Both the position numbers and the translations under genes were made by a program. The notes below the pieces were generated by a model. The model was given only the letters and a program-made list of their open reading frames with translations. It searched no databases and had not been told where the DNA came from. From Lactarius indigo (lineage: Eukaryota > Basidiomycota > Agaricomycetes > Russulales > Russulaceae): a DNA stretch of 64,000 bases. Within the stretch, counting starts at the first letter, position 1. Each line of letters begins with the position of its first letter. Below are positions 1 through 13,134 of this stretch, one piece after another. The stretch covers positions 558,001 to 622,000 of the forward strand of contig JAFKAC010000008.1 of the NCBI GenBank assembly GCA_025766275.1, read 5' to 3'.

Positions 1-2372
1 GTCGATAGCCCTCGCGCTTGCGCTCTACCAGCCAGCCTTTTAGGCCTTCTTTTCGGCAGCGCCACCATCCGACGAATAGAGGACCAACAAAGGTGGTGCG
101 TCGATACCTGATAATAAATCAGCGTAGGCTTGTTGTGCGCGCCTCTTCCGTTCCGCCTTCACAGTCTCCCCGAGACTCGTCACAAGCTCGACCGGCAGTG
201 ACGGCTTCGCACGGACAAGCTGAGAAAGGTGATTCTGTCGGTCCAGAAATGCCTGCAGATCATTCTTTACTGGCGTCCGAGTCCAGAGAGAATGGTTCTT
301 TGCCAGGTCGTCCTCCTTGCTCGGATCCCAACGATACAGAGGCCAGTACCCAGAGTCGACGGCTAATTTGGTCTCCTTCAATAAATCGAGTGCCGTCGAG
401 TCTTCAGTCGTGTACGGGAGGTATGCAAGGACAACGCTGGGTCCGTCGAAGTTATCTGCTTCGACCAGAGCTTGCAGGACTTGAGCATACGATGAGTAGA
501 CAGCGACGCTGGCCACATAGACGCCTCCGTAGTTCATCGCATACAGCCCAATGTCGGTCTTTCGACGACTAGGATCCGATGAATTGCGAGCGGTGTAGGG
601 TAAGGTGTCGAGGATGAGGGTGTTTAGATTGAGGCCGGACACGATGGCGTGGTGAATTCCCGACGCTCCGAGATCGTAAGACCAAGCGTCAGATCCAATT
701 ATCCATCGAGACTTGATCCTAAAGTGTTCACGAAGAGACAAAATGCGTGCTGCGGCTGGGTGAGAGATGTAGTCCTGCAAGGTGGCGACGACTTGATCTC
801 CAATTTGTTGACTCTTACGACGTCGTCCTTGACGAGAACCCAGCGACTCAGCAGCGAATGAGTTTCCTGTGGCAGTTTTGGATCCTGCAACAGCTCCAGG
901 ACCGCATTTACAAGTTCGTTGCGCTCTTCTAGTGCACCACGAACGCGTCCTAAAGCAAATTCCGGGCTAGTGGCGAACTCGCCTTGAGATGGCACTAGAG
1001 AAGGGCGAATTCGGTATCTCTAAGGCGTTCGCCAAATAGGTGGCTCAGGATGCTGGTATATGAACTCTCGTGCTTCGGTACATGGGGAACTTCAGTTGAC
1101 AGAGACGACATCGGTCCTCCAAGTGGCGTGCGGAATCGACGGCTTCGATGTCGTTGCTGATTCAAGGAACGTTGCAACATCTTCCGACTGCAACCCGTTG
1201 GTGTCACCTAAGTAGGCGCTGCGAACAGTGGGGCGATCCTCGGAGTCGCGATGTTGCAGAAGACTAACGACGTCGAGGAAAAGTGGCGTCCACTTCGTTG
1301 TCCACTTTTCAATCTGCTCCAATACGATTACGTGCCGTGCAGATGGGCGAATGGCTCCGAGAATGCGAGATGAGGGTAGAGGAGATAAGAGTGATACATC
1401 CACATAGGCGACGCCGTCAATATTGAAGTCTAGGGTAGTCCGGCCCAGGCCGAAGATGACGGTATGGGGCTCATTGGACCCATGTTGTGCGAGAGCGAGC
1501 TGGGATCGACGGGTAAGGGCAAGTGTAGCCAATGCCGCAGCTTCGTAACCCTCGAGAAGCGCAGCGGTAGCAGGGTTGACAGGAATGGCGAAGATTGGGG
1601 GGGTGGTTGGTGTCGCTGGCCTGGAAGTGTGACGCCCATCTACATCACTTCCTTTTCGAGAGTGTCCGTTGACAAATCCGTTTGGATGTCCATTTGAATT
1701 TGAATGTCCATTGGCATACCTCGGTACAGGGCTGTATGGTCGTGTAGGAGAAGGACTATATGGCCGCACGGGAGAGGGGCTGTACGGCCGCGCAGGAGAA
1801 GGGCTATGGGGTCTCGCAATCGGACTTTGAGGACGCCCGGCGATTTTCGAGGGTGTACGCGGGTGCTTCTCGGCAAAAATGAATGGTTTCACCCTATCCT
1901 CCGCGACTTCTTCTATTTTATCATCGATGCCCCCTATGTGGAAAACGTGGACAACGGCCTTGCGTTCGGTACGGGCCAGTCTCGAAGTCAACAATGCATT
2001 ATCGTGGGCTTGTTGGGCACTCGACGAATGTATAAAGTAAGGAACGACCTCACGAAGGACAAGTGCATCTGCGAGATCACCCTGTGCCGCTATATGAAGC
2101 ACGATGGGCCGACTAGAGAGCTCAGACAAGTGAGGTAGGAGACGGATGAGGGATGGTGAACTAGTGGTTGTGTAAGACGATAAAGAGGTCGTGCTGTGTC
2201 GAAGTAGGGTCTGAGTGGGGTCAGAACCATGGGGAAGGATGGTGACGTTTGTCGACTCCCTGGATAAGGACTTCCAGTATGATGAAAAGACAGAGGGAGA
2301 GTCGACGACGGCATCCGAGGAGAGGTGGGCGACGCGAGCGACGGCGGTGATAGAAGGTGTCAACGAGGTCAT
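1..2372 (-). pseudogene. Decayed partial tandem copy of the sulfite reductase beta-subunit (MET5-like) gene
   Basis: The minus strand repeats the 5' half of the intact gene at 3560-8356 with high similarity, starting at an ATG at 2372 (MTSLTPSITAVARV against [13 protein letters not shown]). Homology stops abruptly just upstream of the start codon. The frame is broken several times: near 1095-1140, near 1000, near 780-830, and near 40, where one extra base after AEKKA gives a stop at the start of the flavodoxin domain. A compensated pair of shifts lies near 310. The copy runs off the left edge of the window, so its 3' extent is unknown. It cannot encode the reductase and is best read as a decaying segmental duplicate. 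Confidence 0.85.
1726..1826 (-). repeat. 24-bp minisatellite coding RPYSPSP repeats
   Basis: About four tandem 24-bp units encode RPYSPSP-type octapeptides on the minus strand of the decayed MET5 copy. The intact copy keeps only about two equivalent units (around 7770-7810), so the array length differs between the paralogues. Confidence 0.7.
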
Positions 2373-3559
2373 ATCGTGGGTTGAGGACTTGGAACTGGTG
2401 GGAGATGAGTGACACTATACGACGAAATTGAGCGAAACGGTGACACCTTTTCGAGGGCTCATAAGCCTCTTAGAGTTTGCTGAACGACAGCGGTGGGGCA
2501 TGTTTCTGGGTCGCTTTGTCGAGCGAATTCCGAATTCCATTGGACCCATGACTAAGAGGCACGCAATTTTCTCGCCATGGATCGCACTCTGCTGGACTGC
2601 AACCGAAGAAGTATCCGGCCTCGGGCCCACATATCCATCTCCGGCCCAACGCCCCAACTCGCATTCTCACAGCAACCTCGATTACTGAATTACTGAATAC
2701 ATTGTGAAAACATCCTCTGTAACAAACCACTGGTCATTATGTTGAGCTCGTCATTATGTCCTGAACGTGTCACTCCAATAGATTGCCTTGGATTTTAAGG
2801 TTCGCTTCGGTGACGCCTCCCTGTTTATCTTTGACCCGATGTCATCAATTATAGTAATTTATTGAGGGTCTCGGGGGAAACCTCGAAGGCCGGGTGTCAT
2901 GGGGACTGACTTCTTTCTGCCAGTGGGCGGGGTACTCGCCGGAGTGGAAGGACACTTGGTCATCACGAACTTGAAGTCGTTGAATCATGATGGTGCGTTC
3001 TTATCTCGCGGAAATCATCACGAGGACCTGTGATCTGGGTAGGAGTGTCGTGCTGTGACACTCTGACATCTTGCGTGGCGGGATGTGCCAATCCGGGACG
3101 TTCATGCGGCGCGAGAAGAGATACTCCGAGTCTCTTCCCTTGCATATTGCTGCCATCATGACGGACGGTAAGTCAGTCCTCGAGCATATGTTTACGATCT
3201 TCGGGTCTGTGGTCTTTGTCCTTGTGTTCAACGTGTCTTACCACTCTCTTGACATTGCCCAAACTCGTTGCTTGCTGTTGCAGTTGGTATAAATGCGGCG
3301 TTCCTATTCGCTAATAACTTTAAAACGCTCGAATTTAGCAATGGACTGAATGGACTGGACGCATCATGCATCACGTCTTGCGGACACCTCCGGATTACGA
3401 AGCAGGTTGGTTCCGAAAAAACAACAGCTTCCTGGTCATCCCGGTGTGCAACGTCTTCGTCTAGAGTGCTCCAAACCGCCATAAAGATTACTATCGCATT
3501 TGTACATTGATTCCATAGAAAGTGGACTCATGGCTCAAAACCAAAAAATAAAAATAAAA
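2373..3559. other. Intergenic, no supported gene
   Basis: Only short ORFs without recognisable domains lie between the start of the decayed MET5 copy and the stop of the intact gene. I see no RNA gene or mobile-element end here. Confidence 0.5.
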
Positions 3560-6500
3560 CTAAGCAGCAATCTCGCGATACGGGCCCTCCCCGCCCGTAC
3601 CCTCGTACCAGGACTGTCCTTCCCTCACAGGTGAGATATAGCCGGCACGGATCACAAAGTCGCCAAAGCGTTCTCCGTCTAGTCTCTCAAGGGCGTATCG
3701 CTTGATCATAGGCTCCAGAATGGCCAGTATTTCTGGCTCGGTCACACTCTCTGCAAATAAACGGGCGATCAGAGAACAGACGGTATGAAGATATAGTAGC
3801 GCCTCAACCAACCTCTATATATCTTGTTTAGCCGCTGGCCGTAGTAACCACCTCCGAGTAGCATCATATAGGCGCCTGGTGCTTTACCGACGAAACCAAC
3901 CTCTGAACGCGCGTGAGTCATCATGGCCGATAATACTACGGCATGGGACGGACCAGCAACATATGGCCGAGCACAGCCATTAGGACAGCCAGTCAGCCGT
4001 AAGACAATTGAGTCGTTCCGTAGGCCATTCTCCTCGCAGATCTTCTCAACCTTGTCGATCAGTAGTGGGAGATACTGGAATGACTCAGCGAGCGATAAGA
4101 GAAGAAAACAGTGACAGTTCGCCAACCCTTTCAGATTCTGCCATAGCGAGACCTGAATTGCGGCATGAACGACAGCCACTACACGCAGATTTTATGACAC
4201 TGACCACATGTCGGGAAGGCGACACATGCCGATGAGGACAAACGCAGTGCCGTGAAATCGAGGTTGTCTAGTTTGTAGTGCGCGAGCAATCTCTTAATTT
4301 CGGGTAAATCTGACGTGGCGATGTTGGAGATGACAACGTGCTGGTTCGCGGTCAAACGGAATTCGCCCTTGTGTACCTTTGCGATTTCTCGCAACGCTGT
4401 CTTGAAATCACGGCCAGGTTCGTCCTGCACGCGCCCATTCTCGATGAAACAAGTGAAATGGTGTTTCCCATCGTCGCCGGTGTGCCAGCCAAAGTCGTCG
4501 ATGTTACGTTCGAACGTAAACGACCGGGGAGGCTGGAATCGGAAGCCAAGAAGATTCTCTACTTCCGCCTTGAAAACGTCGAGGCCCATGCGATCGATCG
4601 TGTACTTCAAGCGACCGTTCTTTCGGCTGTGCAGAGTTGTCAGTAGGACGTGGAATTGAGATATAAGAACACGCACTCAGTCCGGTTACCGTTATCCCTT
4701 TGCAATATCATGATTTTCTCGGCGACTATATTAACCCGCTCCGGCGTTATGAAGCCAAGAGTACTGGCCGTGCTAGGGTACGTCTTCTTGTTTCCATGCG
4801 TGAGACCCATGCCACCTCCAACTGTCACATTGAAGCCAGCTAATTCGCCCCATTCGTCGACGATGGCAATATAGCCGAGGTCATGTGCGAAGACGTCAAC
4901 ATCGTTAGTCGGTGGCACTGCAATAGCAACCTTGAACTGACGAAAAGGGTAAGTGTGACCAAGTACCCGAAAAGAAAAAAAGATGGGCAAACCTTCCGAG
5001 GAAGATAGGACGGCCCATAGAGAGGCTCGAAATCTTTAAGCGCCTCGCCGGCTACCAGTTTCTTGTCCAACCAAATTTCGTGATACGCAGTCGAACTAGG
5101 CAGGAGGTGGTCACTGATGCCCTTGGCGAACGCATACACCTGCGCGTGCAGTCTGGATAATGACGGGATCACTGAGCAAAGGACATTCCTGTAGGTAAAT
5201 AGAGTCGGCGCCGTCCTACGCCAGTTTCATACGAAGTGCGTACCTATTAGCGTCGCCGCACGCTGCCAACGTATCAAGAAGTGCTCGATTGATGGCCTGA
5301 ATCGAAGGCTTCAAGTGCCTCTTGATGACCCCGTGAAACTGGAAGGTCTGTCGGGTCGTGAGTTTGAAATTCCCACTGCCGTGTTCGTCCGCAATCTGGT
5401 CTATCGCGAGCCACTGAGCTGCGGAACACACTCCAGCAGGGAGTCGCACGCGGATCATGAATGCATACGCAGGCTCGACACCTTGAGCCACACGTTCGTC
5501 GCGAATGTCGCGGTCATCTTGCTGGTAGATGCCATGGAACCTCGTGACCTGGGTGTCACTCATCGCCACGCCACCGGTGCTGGTGTCCTCGAGGCCTTCC
5601 ACTATGGTGCCACGGAGATACGATGACGCCGCTTTGATGTGCTCGTGCGTGATTGGCTCAGGCTCTGCTTCGCGCACCTCGATCGAGTCCACGCCCAACG
5701 CTTTCCACAACAAAGGCTCCCATGTTTTGTAGCCCGTCTCGGCACCATCTGCGTCTTGGTCGTCTCCGAGGCCCAATCCAACAATCCGCTCGCCGCCGAG
5801 CGCAGACAACCTCGCGTCAAGCTCCTTTCCTGACCTGCTGTAATAATGAGCGTCCTCGGGTCTTGGCCAGTAATGGCTGTCCCCCATCCCGAATACCGAA
5901 TATTTTAACTTCTCCAATGGCTTTGCTCCAGTCGCAACTGCGGCGTTGAGCAATTTGAAGAATTTCCGGCCATTCTGCGGAGGCTCTCCTTGACCTGCAG
6001 TCGAAGTCACGAATAAGACGTATTCTTCATGCGACAACGTATCGATATCCATGGTGTCCATAGTCGCGATCGTGGTCGACAACCCTCGTACTTGCGCTCT
6101 GCCAGCTAGCCGCTTCGCCTTCTTTTCAGCGCCGCCACCATCCGAGGAATAGAGGACCAACAAAGGCGGCGCGTCGATGCCAGACAACAAATCAGCGTAG
6201 GCTTGTTGTGCACGCCTCTTCCGTTCCGCCTTCACAGTCTCCCCGAGACTCGTCACAAGCTCGACCGGCAGTGACGGCTTCGCACGGACAAGCTGAGAAA
6301 GGTGATTCTGTCGGTCCAGAAATGCCTGCAGGTCATTCTTTACTGCGTCCGAGTCCAGGGAGAATGGTTCTTTGCCAGCCGCCTCCTTGCTCGGATCCCA
6401 ACGATACAGAGGCCAGTACCCAGAGTCGACGGCTAATTTGGTCTCCTTCAATAAATCGAGTGCCGTCGAGTCTTCAGTTGTGTACGGGAGGTATGCAAGG

Positions 6501-8356
6501 ACAACACTGGGTCCGTCGAACTTATCTGCTTCGACCAGAGCTTGCAGGACTTGAGCATACGATGAGTAGACAGCGACGCTGGCCACAAAGACGCCTCCGT
6601 AGTTCATCGCATACAGCCCAATGTCGTGCTTTCGGCGACTAGGATCCGATGAATTGCGAGCGGTGTAGGGTAAGGTGTCGAGGATGAGTGTGTTTAGATT
6701 GAGGCCGGACACGATGGCGTGGTGGATGCCTGACGCTCCGAGATCGTAAGACCAAGCGTCGGACCCGATTACCCATCTAGATTTGACTTCAAAGTGTTCA
6801 CGAAGAGACAAAACGCGTGTCGCAGCAGGGTGAGAGATGTAGTTTTGCAAAGCGGCGACGACTTGATCTCCAATCTGTTGACTCTTTACGACGTCGTCCT
6901 TGACGAGAACCCAACGACTCAGCAGCGAATGAGTTTCCTGTGGTAGTTTTGGATCCTGCAACAACTCCTGAATCGCCTTTGCAAGTTCGTTGCGCTCTTC
7001 TAGTGCACCACGAACGCGTCCTAGAGCAAATTCTGGACTGGTGGCAAACTGACCCTGAGACGGGACTAAGGAAGGCGAATTTGATATTTCCAAGCGCTCC
7101 CCAAATAGGTGGCTCAGGATGCTGGTATATGAACTCTCGTGCTTCGGTACATGGGGAACTTCAGTTGACAGAGACGACATCGATCTTCCGAGCTGAGTGC
7201 GGACCGACGGCTTCGATGTCGTTGTAGATTCAAGGAATGCTGCAACATCTTCCGACCGTAGACCGCTGGTGTCGCCTAGATAGGCACTGCGAACAGTGGG
7301 GCGATCCTCAGAGTCGCGGTGTTGCAGAACACTGACGACGTCGAGGAAAAATGGCGTCCACTTCGTTGTCCACTTTTCAATCTGCTCCAATACGATTACG
7401 TGTCGTGCAGATGGGCGAATGGCTCCGAGAATGCGAGATGAGGGTAGAGGAGATACGAGCGATACATCCACGTAGGTGATACCGTCAATACCGAAGTCTA
7501 GGGTGGTTTGGCCCAAGCCGAAGATGACAGTACGGGGCTCGTTGGAACCATGTTGTGTGAGAGGGAGCTGGGAGCGACGGGTGAGGGCAAGTGTAGCCAA
7601 TGCCGCAGCTTCGTAACCCTCGAGGAGCCCAGAGGTACCAGCATCGACAGGAACGACGATGGTCGGGGTGGTTGGCGTCGCTGGTCCAGACGACCGACGC
7701 CTATCTGGGTCACTTCCTTTTCGAGTGTGCCCGTTGGCAAATCCGTTGGAATGACCATTGGCGTACCCAGATACGGGGCTGTATGGCCGTGTAGGAGATG
7801 GGCTATGGGATCGTGCAATCGGGCCCGCGGCTCTTGAGAGAGTACGCGCGTGCTTCTCGGTGAAAATGAATGGTTTCACCTTATCCTCCGTGACCTCCTC
7901 CAGTTTATCGCCCATTCTCCCTACATGGAAAACGTGGACAACGGCCTTGCATTCGGTGCGGGCCAGTCGCGAAGCCAAGAGCGCATTGTCGTGGGCTTGT
8001 TGGGCACTCGATGAATGTATAAAGTAAGGTACGACCTCACGAAGGACAAGTGCATCTGCGAGATCACCCCGTACCGCTATATGGAACACGATGGACCGAC
8101 TGGAGAGCTCAGACGCGTGAGGTAGGAGACGAATGAGGGATGGTGAACTGGTGGTCGTGTGAGACAATAAAGATGTTGGGCTGTGTCGAAGTAAGGTGGG
8201 AGTGGGGTCAGAACCATGGGGAAGGATGGTGACGTTTGTCAACTCCCTGGATAAGGATTTCCAATATGATGAAAAGACGGAGGGAGAGTCGATGACGGCA
8301 TCAGAGGAGAGATGGACGACGCGAGCGACGGCGGTAACGGAGGGTGTCAATGGCAT
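3560..8356 (-). CDS. MET5: Assimilatory sulfite reductase (NADPH) beta subunit / hemoprotein, MET5-ECM17 type
   Basis: Eight exons: 8356-5244, 5188-4993, 4936-4677, 4626-4205, 4152-4127 (a 26-nt microexon), 4074-3954, 3902-3813 and 3750-3560. They join into 1472 aa, close to the roughly 1440 aa of yeast Met5. Domain order: an N-terminal pyruvate:ferredoxin-oxidoreductase-like region with a Ser-Pro-rich insert; a flavodoxin domain at about 728-880 ([27 protein letters not shown]); then two sulfite/nitrite-reductase repeats. The siroheme/4Fe-4S cysteines are present as ACVAFPTCG and TGCPNGC. The enzyme reduces sulfite to sulfide in the cytosol for cysteine and methionine synthesis, with the Met10-type flavoprotein. 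The start ATG at 8356 aligns with that of the decayed tandem copy at 1-2372. All splice sites are GT-AG with introns of 50-62 nt. It appears fully intact. Confidence 0.93.
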
Positions 8357-9711
8357 CAGAGTGGAACCAACTCAGAAACTTGTGGGGTGACGGGTGTAAT
8401 TACACGTTGGATTTGAGAGATGGTCATATCTCCTAGACCACGTCGAGCTTGCCGAGTGACAGTTGATGCGCATGCTTCTGGGCTTATGATTCCGTTGTGA
8501 TGAGAGATAACTGATGAGATACATCCCACGGGATTGGGTGCCACAGCGCCAATCGCACTCACGTTAAACTGGTTCTGGTCTCGTTCCTGCAGACATTCTC
8601 AGGCCCGACGAGCCCACCGAAGCACATGCGTCCGTCGCGCTCCACTCGTAGATAAGATTTATGGAAATATTGTTCGGTTCGCACCTGTGGAGTCGATACC
8701 ATTTGATAACTGGTAACAATTCGAATAATAGCTAGCTATTCAAGTGAATCTCCTACCCGAAACAACAGGACTCAAGTTCTCTTCAGCCCCCATCCTCCAT
8801 ACAAGTACTCCTCCTCCTATGGCATCCCACGCGAGATGGGAGAGATAAGCTCTAGGACATATCATAGCTTAATTTGAAGGGCCTCGTATTAGAGTGCAGA
8901 CAATAGACTGCCTTTGGTATTAAGGGCAACTTGAATCGGATGCTGTAGCTTACCAGTATATCTGCGAAGGTCGACATCGCGTCACGGTTCGATGTGTGGT
9001 ACACTTCTTGTGCCTTGGGCCTTACCGACTTACCACCAACGCAAGGATCACCCCGGCTGGAACCCGAATCCTCTTTTTTTTCTGTACAAGTGAGATACTC
9101 AACTATCTTGCGCGCGGATGCGTGCTATGAGGTTCGAAAGGAAGTGCCGGGGTGAGGGGGTCATTGCGTAGGTGTGCGCGAGGGGAGAGCACTCTAGGCA
9201 TGCGTGAGGTGTACTCTTTTGAGGGCGTTCCTCTTTGGAGGTTGTGAGCACAATGCGCCTATCCTCGCTCACACTGGACGCGAGAAAACCATCATGGTGT
9301 TTGTGGTCCAAGGCCCCACATACATTTTGACAGCTTCGATGGTGCAAGTGACTTCCACCGTCGCCGGCCCGGGTACATCTGTGCATCCACCTGGTGTTTG
9401 GTATCCACTTTGTTTCGGTGACTCATCATCATGTTAACGTACTGGTGGATAGCCAAGTCCATCCGGAAAAGTAGAAATACGCCCGATAACTGGTCGTTGA
9501 TCCACCTAGGTCCCATGGCCTACCGTGACGTGGGTCAAGCGAATTGATTTGCATGCTTCAGCTTGACATTGTTGCGCCTTTGACCTACACATTTAGTCTG
9601 GCTTGCTCTAACGAATCACTAACAAGTGCCGAACCACCATGGATACATAAAAGCTCGTAGTTGTCTGGTGTCGCTCCAGATTACCACTTCCACTCCAACC
9701 AAGCTAGAGCT
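8357..9711. other. Intergenic, no supported gene
   Basis: Divergent upstream region shared by MET5 (minus) and the aldo/keto reductase (plus). ORFs here are short and carry no motif I recognise. Confidence 0.5.
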
Positions 9712-11244
9712 ATGACCAACCCTACTGTGACCAAAAGAGTTCCCTACGGTATGGCATTCCGCCTTGAACCCGTTTTGAAATTTCCTGATGCGCGGAGAAT
9801 CACAGTTCGCCTAGGAAAGTCTGGGTTGAAAGTGTCCAGGATCATTCTTGGCACGATGTCGTACGGCGATCCTCGTTGGGAACAGTGGGTCCTCGGCGAG
9901 AAAGAGGTCATCGAGCATGTAAAATTCGCGTGAGTACATCTTCGTCCTCCCTCGTGCGAGTGTCTAACGAGCTCCGTTAAGATATGAGCATGGCGTGAAC
10001 ACTTTTGATACTGCGAACTTGTACTCCAATGGCCTTTCCGAAGTGTATCTTGGTAATGTCATCAAAGCGCCCAATCTACCACGCGAAGAGATCGTAGTCA
10101 TGACAAAGGTGTGTGGACAACCATCTCCCTTTATATCGATGCTAATAACTTTTTGAAGCTCTTTCTCGCTGTTGGCAAAATAGGTGACGAGGCTATGTGG
10201 ATGAGATCCCCCGCCGAACTTGACAAGATAGGATTTGTGAACCAGTATGGCCTTAGTCGCAAGGTACATACTCTCATCTCATCTTATACCCGCAGACTGT
10301 AATCTCTCTTCGTAGCATATCTTCGATTCGGTGAAGAAATCACTTGAGCGTCTGCAACTCGACTATATCGACGTCTTGCAATGTCATCGCTTCGATCCCA
10401 GTACGCCAATCGAGGAGACGACGCAGGCTCTGCACGACGTCGTCAAGGCGGGATACGTCCGATACATTGGCATGAGTAGTTGCTACGCTTGGTAATGTAA
10501 TTGCTCATCTATGCAGAGTCCACGACCTGCTCACTGACCGTTGGCCCAGTCCATGTCATGCAGAGTGAGTAGTCAACGTCCAACCTTTGAACACGTTTGC
10601 TGAGGAAAACCATAGATTATGCCATTACAAACAATCTCACGCCTTTTATTTCGATGCAAAATCACCACTCGCTTGTTTACCGCGAGGAAGAGCGCGAGAT
10701 GTTCCCTACGTTGAACCATTTTGGTGTGGGTATTATTCCATGGTCACCGCTAGCGCGGGGCCTCCTTACCCGTCCCTTCAAACGGTGTCACGACGCGGGG
10801 TAACACGGATCTGTGCGCGTCTCATGTTGATACTCTCTGCGCCTCGGTTAACTGACTCTACTGGTGCTTACAGCTACACTACCGAATATCTTGAAGGAGC
10901 AGGTACCCAAGAGATTGCCAAAAGGTTCGTTCTTTCCCGCGAAGCTGCATGATTCACGTCTCACGAAGACTCCAAAAGGGTCGAAGAAATTTCCCAAAAG
11001 CGTGGGATAAGCATGGCCCAGGTTTCCTTGGCGTGGTCACTGACGCGTGTCACTGCACCCGTTATCGGCTCTACAAGTATCAAGAACCTCGAAGAGCTCA
11101 TAAGTGCGTGCAACTGCTACATGTTAGAAGATGGGACCAACCTCTAACTTTTTTGCAGATGGTACCGAGGTCACGTTGACGCAAGAAGAGATTCAGTATT
11201 TAGAGGAACCCTACAAGGCACGCTCAGTGATGGGACATGCCTAG
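9712..11244 (+). CDS. Aldo/keto reductase, copy 1 (probable frameshift at exon 5)
   Basis: The exons encode an NADPH-dependent aldo/keto reductase of the fungal YakC / aryl-alcohol-dehydrogenase-like group. Visible landmarks: GTMSYGDP, the [13 protein letters not shown] active-site segment, [33 protein letters not shown] and the C-terminal [11 protein letters not shown]. Exons: 9712-9929, 9982-10108, 10159-10263, 10316-10491, 10550-10564, 10616-10784, 10874-10924, 10979-11103 and 11159-11244. The 15-nt fifth exon leaves the frame out of register with DYAITNNL. Homologues would need a length of 2 modulo 3 there, and the expected W-Q-F residues are missing. I found no alternative GT-AG pair that repairs it, so copy 1 may be a recent pseudogene or carry a sequencing error. 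A second copy lies broken at 17270-17368 and 32642-33240. Confidence 0.75.
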
Positions 11245-11344
11245 TTATCTGATTGTGAAAAGGAAAAGGACTGCGCTCGTGCACCCAATTGCACGTTCTC
11301 GAATCTGTTTTTTGTTTTGTTTTGTTTTCAGGAAAGGTGATGTA

Positions 11345-11851
11345 TTAGATAACGGGAAATAGCAACTATGTTGCCTAGAACAAATAACAGTACAGTTGTA
11401 CATGTAGGGGGAAACCAGCCCCAGGTTATTGAGGCTGTGTGGAGGTGGGAATCGTGCAGGGGTACTGGCGAGCGAGTGCAGAACAAGCCAACATAGACAT
11501 GTGTGGCCTCTTCTTACTGCCCATCTACATGTCGCGGCCCCAAGCTAAAACCGAACGATGTGAGAGGCCAAGCGGAGACTCGACCCCAGACGGTGTCCGC
11601 CTTGGAGCAGTGCACCTGAATTTGGAAGTCGCAGAAGCCAGAATATGAGCGAGGCGACATGACAAGGGCGCGTATGCTGAGGGCAAGCCCGGATCATCGT
11701 TTGATAACAGAACGCAAGCTTACTTCAGGGTAGGTCAGAATTCGGGGAAACTACAGTACACGGGAAACGAACACCATAAGAATTAAATTGGTCTGTAGAT
11801 CACAGGTTTACCTTTCGGAACGGAACGACTACTGAAATTAGTCTAAAACAT
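11345..11851. other. Intergenic, no supported gene
   Basis: Region between the AKR 3' UTR and the convergent minus-strand gene that ends at 11852. No gene or repeat is recognised. Confidence 0.4.
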
Positions 11852-12946
11852 TCACACGATTATTCGCTCCATCAACTGGAGGATTGGCATCCAGCTTCCC
11901 GCAGAAACTTGAACGACGCCGATGAGGACGACTTCATTGAAGGTGATGCGATTCGGCCCCACCATCCACTTCGAGTAGGGATCACAAGGAACGCGCTCGC
12001 AATCCTAAGGGACGACCGTTAAATCTCCGAATTCACTGCCACAGCCACAATGAGCATAAACCTACTACTAGAAATTGCCGCACCCTGCTTCCCACGTGCT
12101 TGACAAACCTTTCGAGAGTGACGGGGTTCCGTGCAGGGGTGTGATCTCTGAGCGGTATCTGTTGTTCGGAAGGAGTATAGCCTGGCCACTGCGACATGAA
12201 TGTAAGTGAGCAGAGCGCGCATCAGCGGAGACAATACAAACGCTGATGCGAATCTTGGTCGTAGTCCTATCGCCAAGTGGGGCTGGCTCGTTAGCGAGAC
12301 GCAGCGACATCTGTCCTGCGGCGGCGTGCGAGACCGGTACGCCTAGACTGCCGTCCGCATTGACAAAAAACACGGGAATATGCAGCTGCGCTTGTTCGAC
12401 ATAGCGCCGCCAATCCCCCTGACCCTGTGATGACCACAATTGCTGGGGAACGACGGTACCACCACGCCTACTAGTAATGTCATAGTCCAGAAGCCAAGCA
12501 CATCTTCCGTTCGAAATGTGTTGCGACCTGCAGTGGTTCATGGGGGGGTCGGCGACGAAGAAGGCACCAGGCCAGTTGTGAATACTGAAGGCTTGCACTC
12601 TCTTTGGGTCCACTTTGAAGAGATATGCAAGATAGATTTCCGCAACATGCGGAGTGAAGGTGTACGAAAGGTAGCCGTCAACGCGAAGGTCATGGTCGAC
12701 CCTCTGCAAGATCCCGTGTTAGAAACAGAGACAGATAGACGCCAACAATGCAACCTGTGGAGTGAAGCCAGTGAAGGTGTAAGATTGTTCGTCCTTTGTT
12801 AATTTCACTATGCCATGAGAATTTATTGCAACGTCATTACATTTTCTCACCTTAGGTGAACGATAGTCAGCCCTTTCCTTTTCCTTTGTATCTGTCGTGC
12901 CACCAGGGGAGTGGGAAAGTGATGGAGCAGAGATTGGGCCTATCAT
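11852..12946 (-). CDS. Uncharacterised Agaricomycete protein with C-terminal WPGY...IPxRD domain
   Basis: Exons 12946-12851, 12793-12755, 12703-12242, 12188-12069 and 12004-11852 join into 289 aa. The 12794-12850 intron is 57 nt and reads through in frame, so its removal rests on its good GTGAG...AAG sites. The C-terminal module (WPGYTPSEQQIPLRD, then NPVTLERFVKHVG, then VVLIGVVQVSAGSWMPILQL) recurs in basidiomycete proteins of unknown role. The same module ends the gene at 46296-48861, with WPGYQPWSRQIPTRD and VLVRLDHVSKGSWQAQLQL. I know no function for the family. The N-terminus is the least certain part. Confidence 0.6.
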
Positions 12947-13134
12947 AGAGATTCATCCCAGCTAAGCGATACCACCGCCGACAATGTAAGGATGCTTACG
13001 AAAACCATGGAGTTGCTTAGAGAGCATCGCCACCGTCACCGCATCAGTTCTAGGACTTTCGTCGCTGGCGGTCCACGGACCTATTGTGTGAGCACCTTAC
13101 CCTGAAATTTGAAGCGGATTATGCTGGCAGGTGC

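Noticed and set aside
18..572. 184-aa plus-strand ORF, and its twin at 6208-6642
   Set aside because: Both are antisense shadows of the MET5 coding sequence, open only because of that gene's composition.
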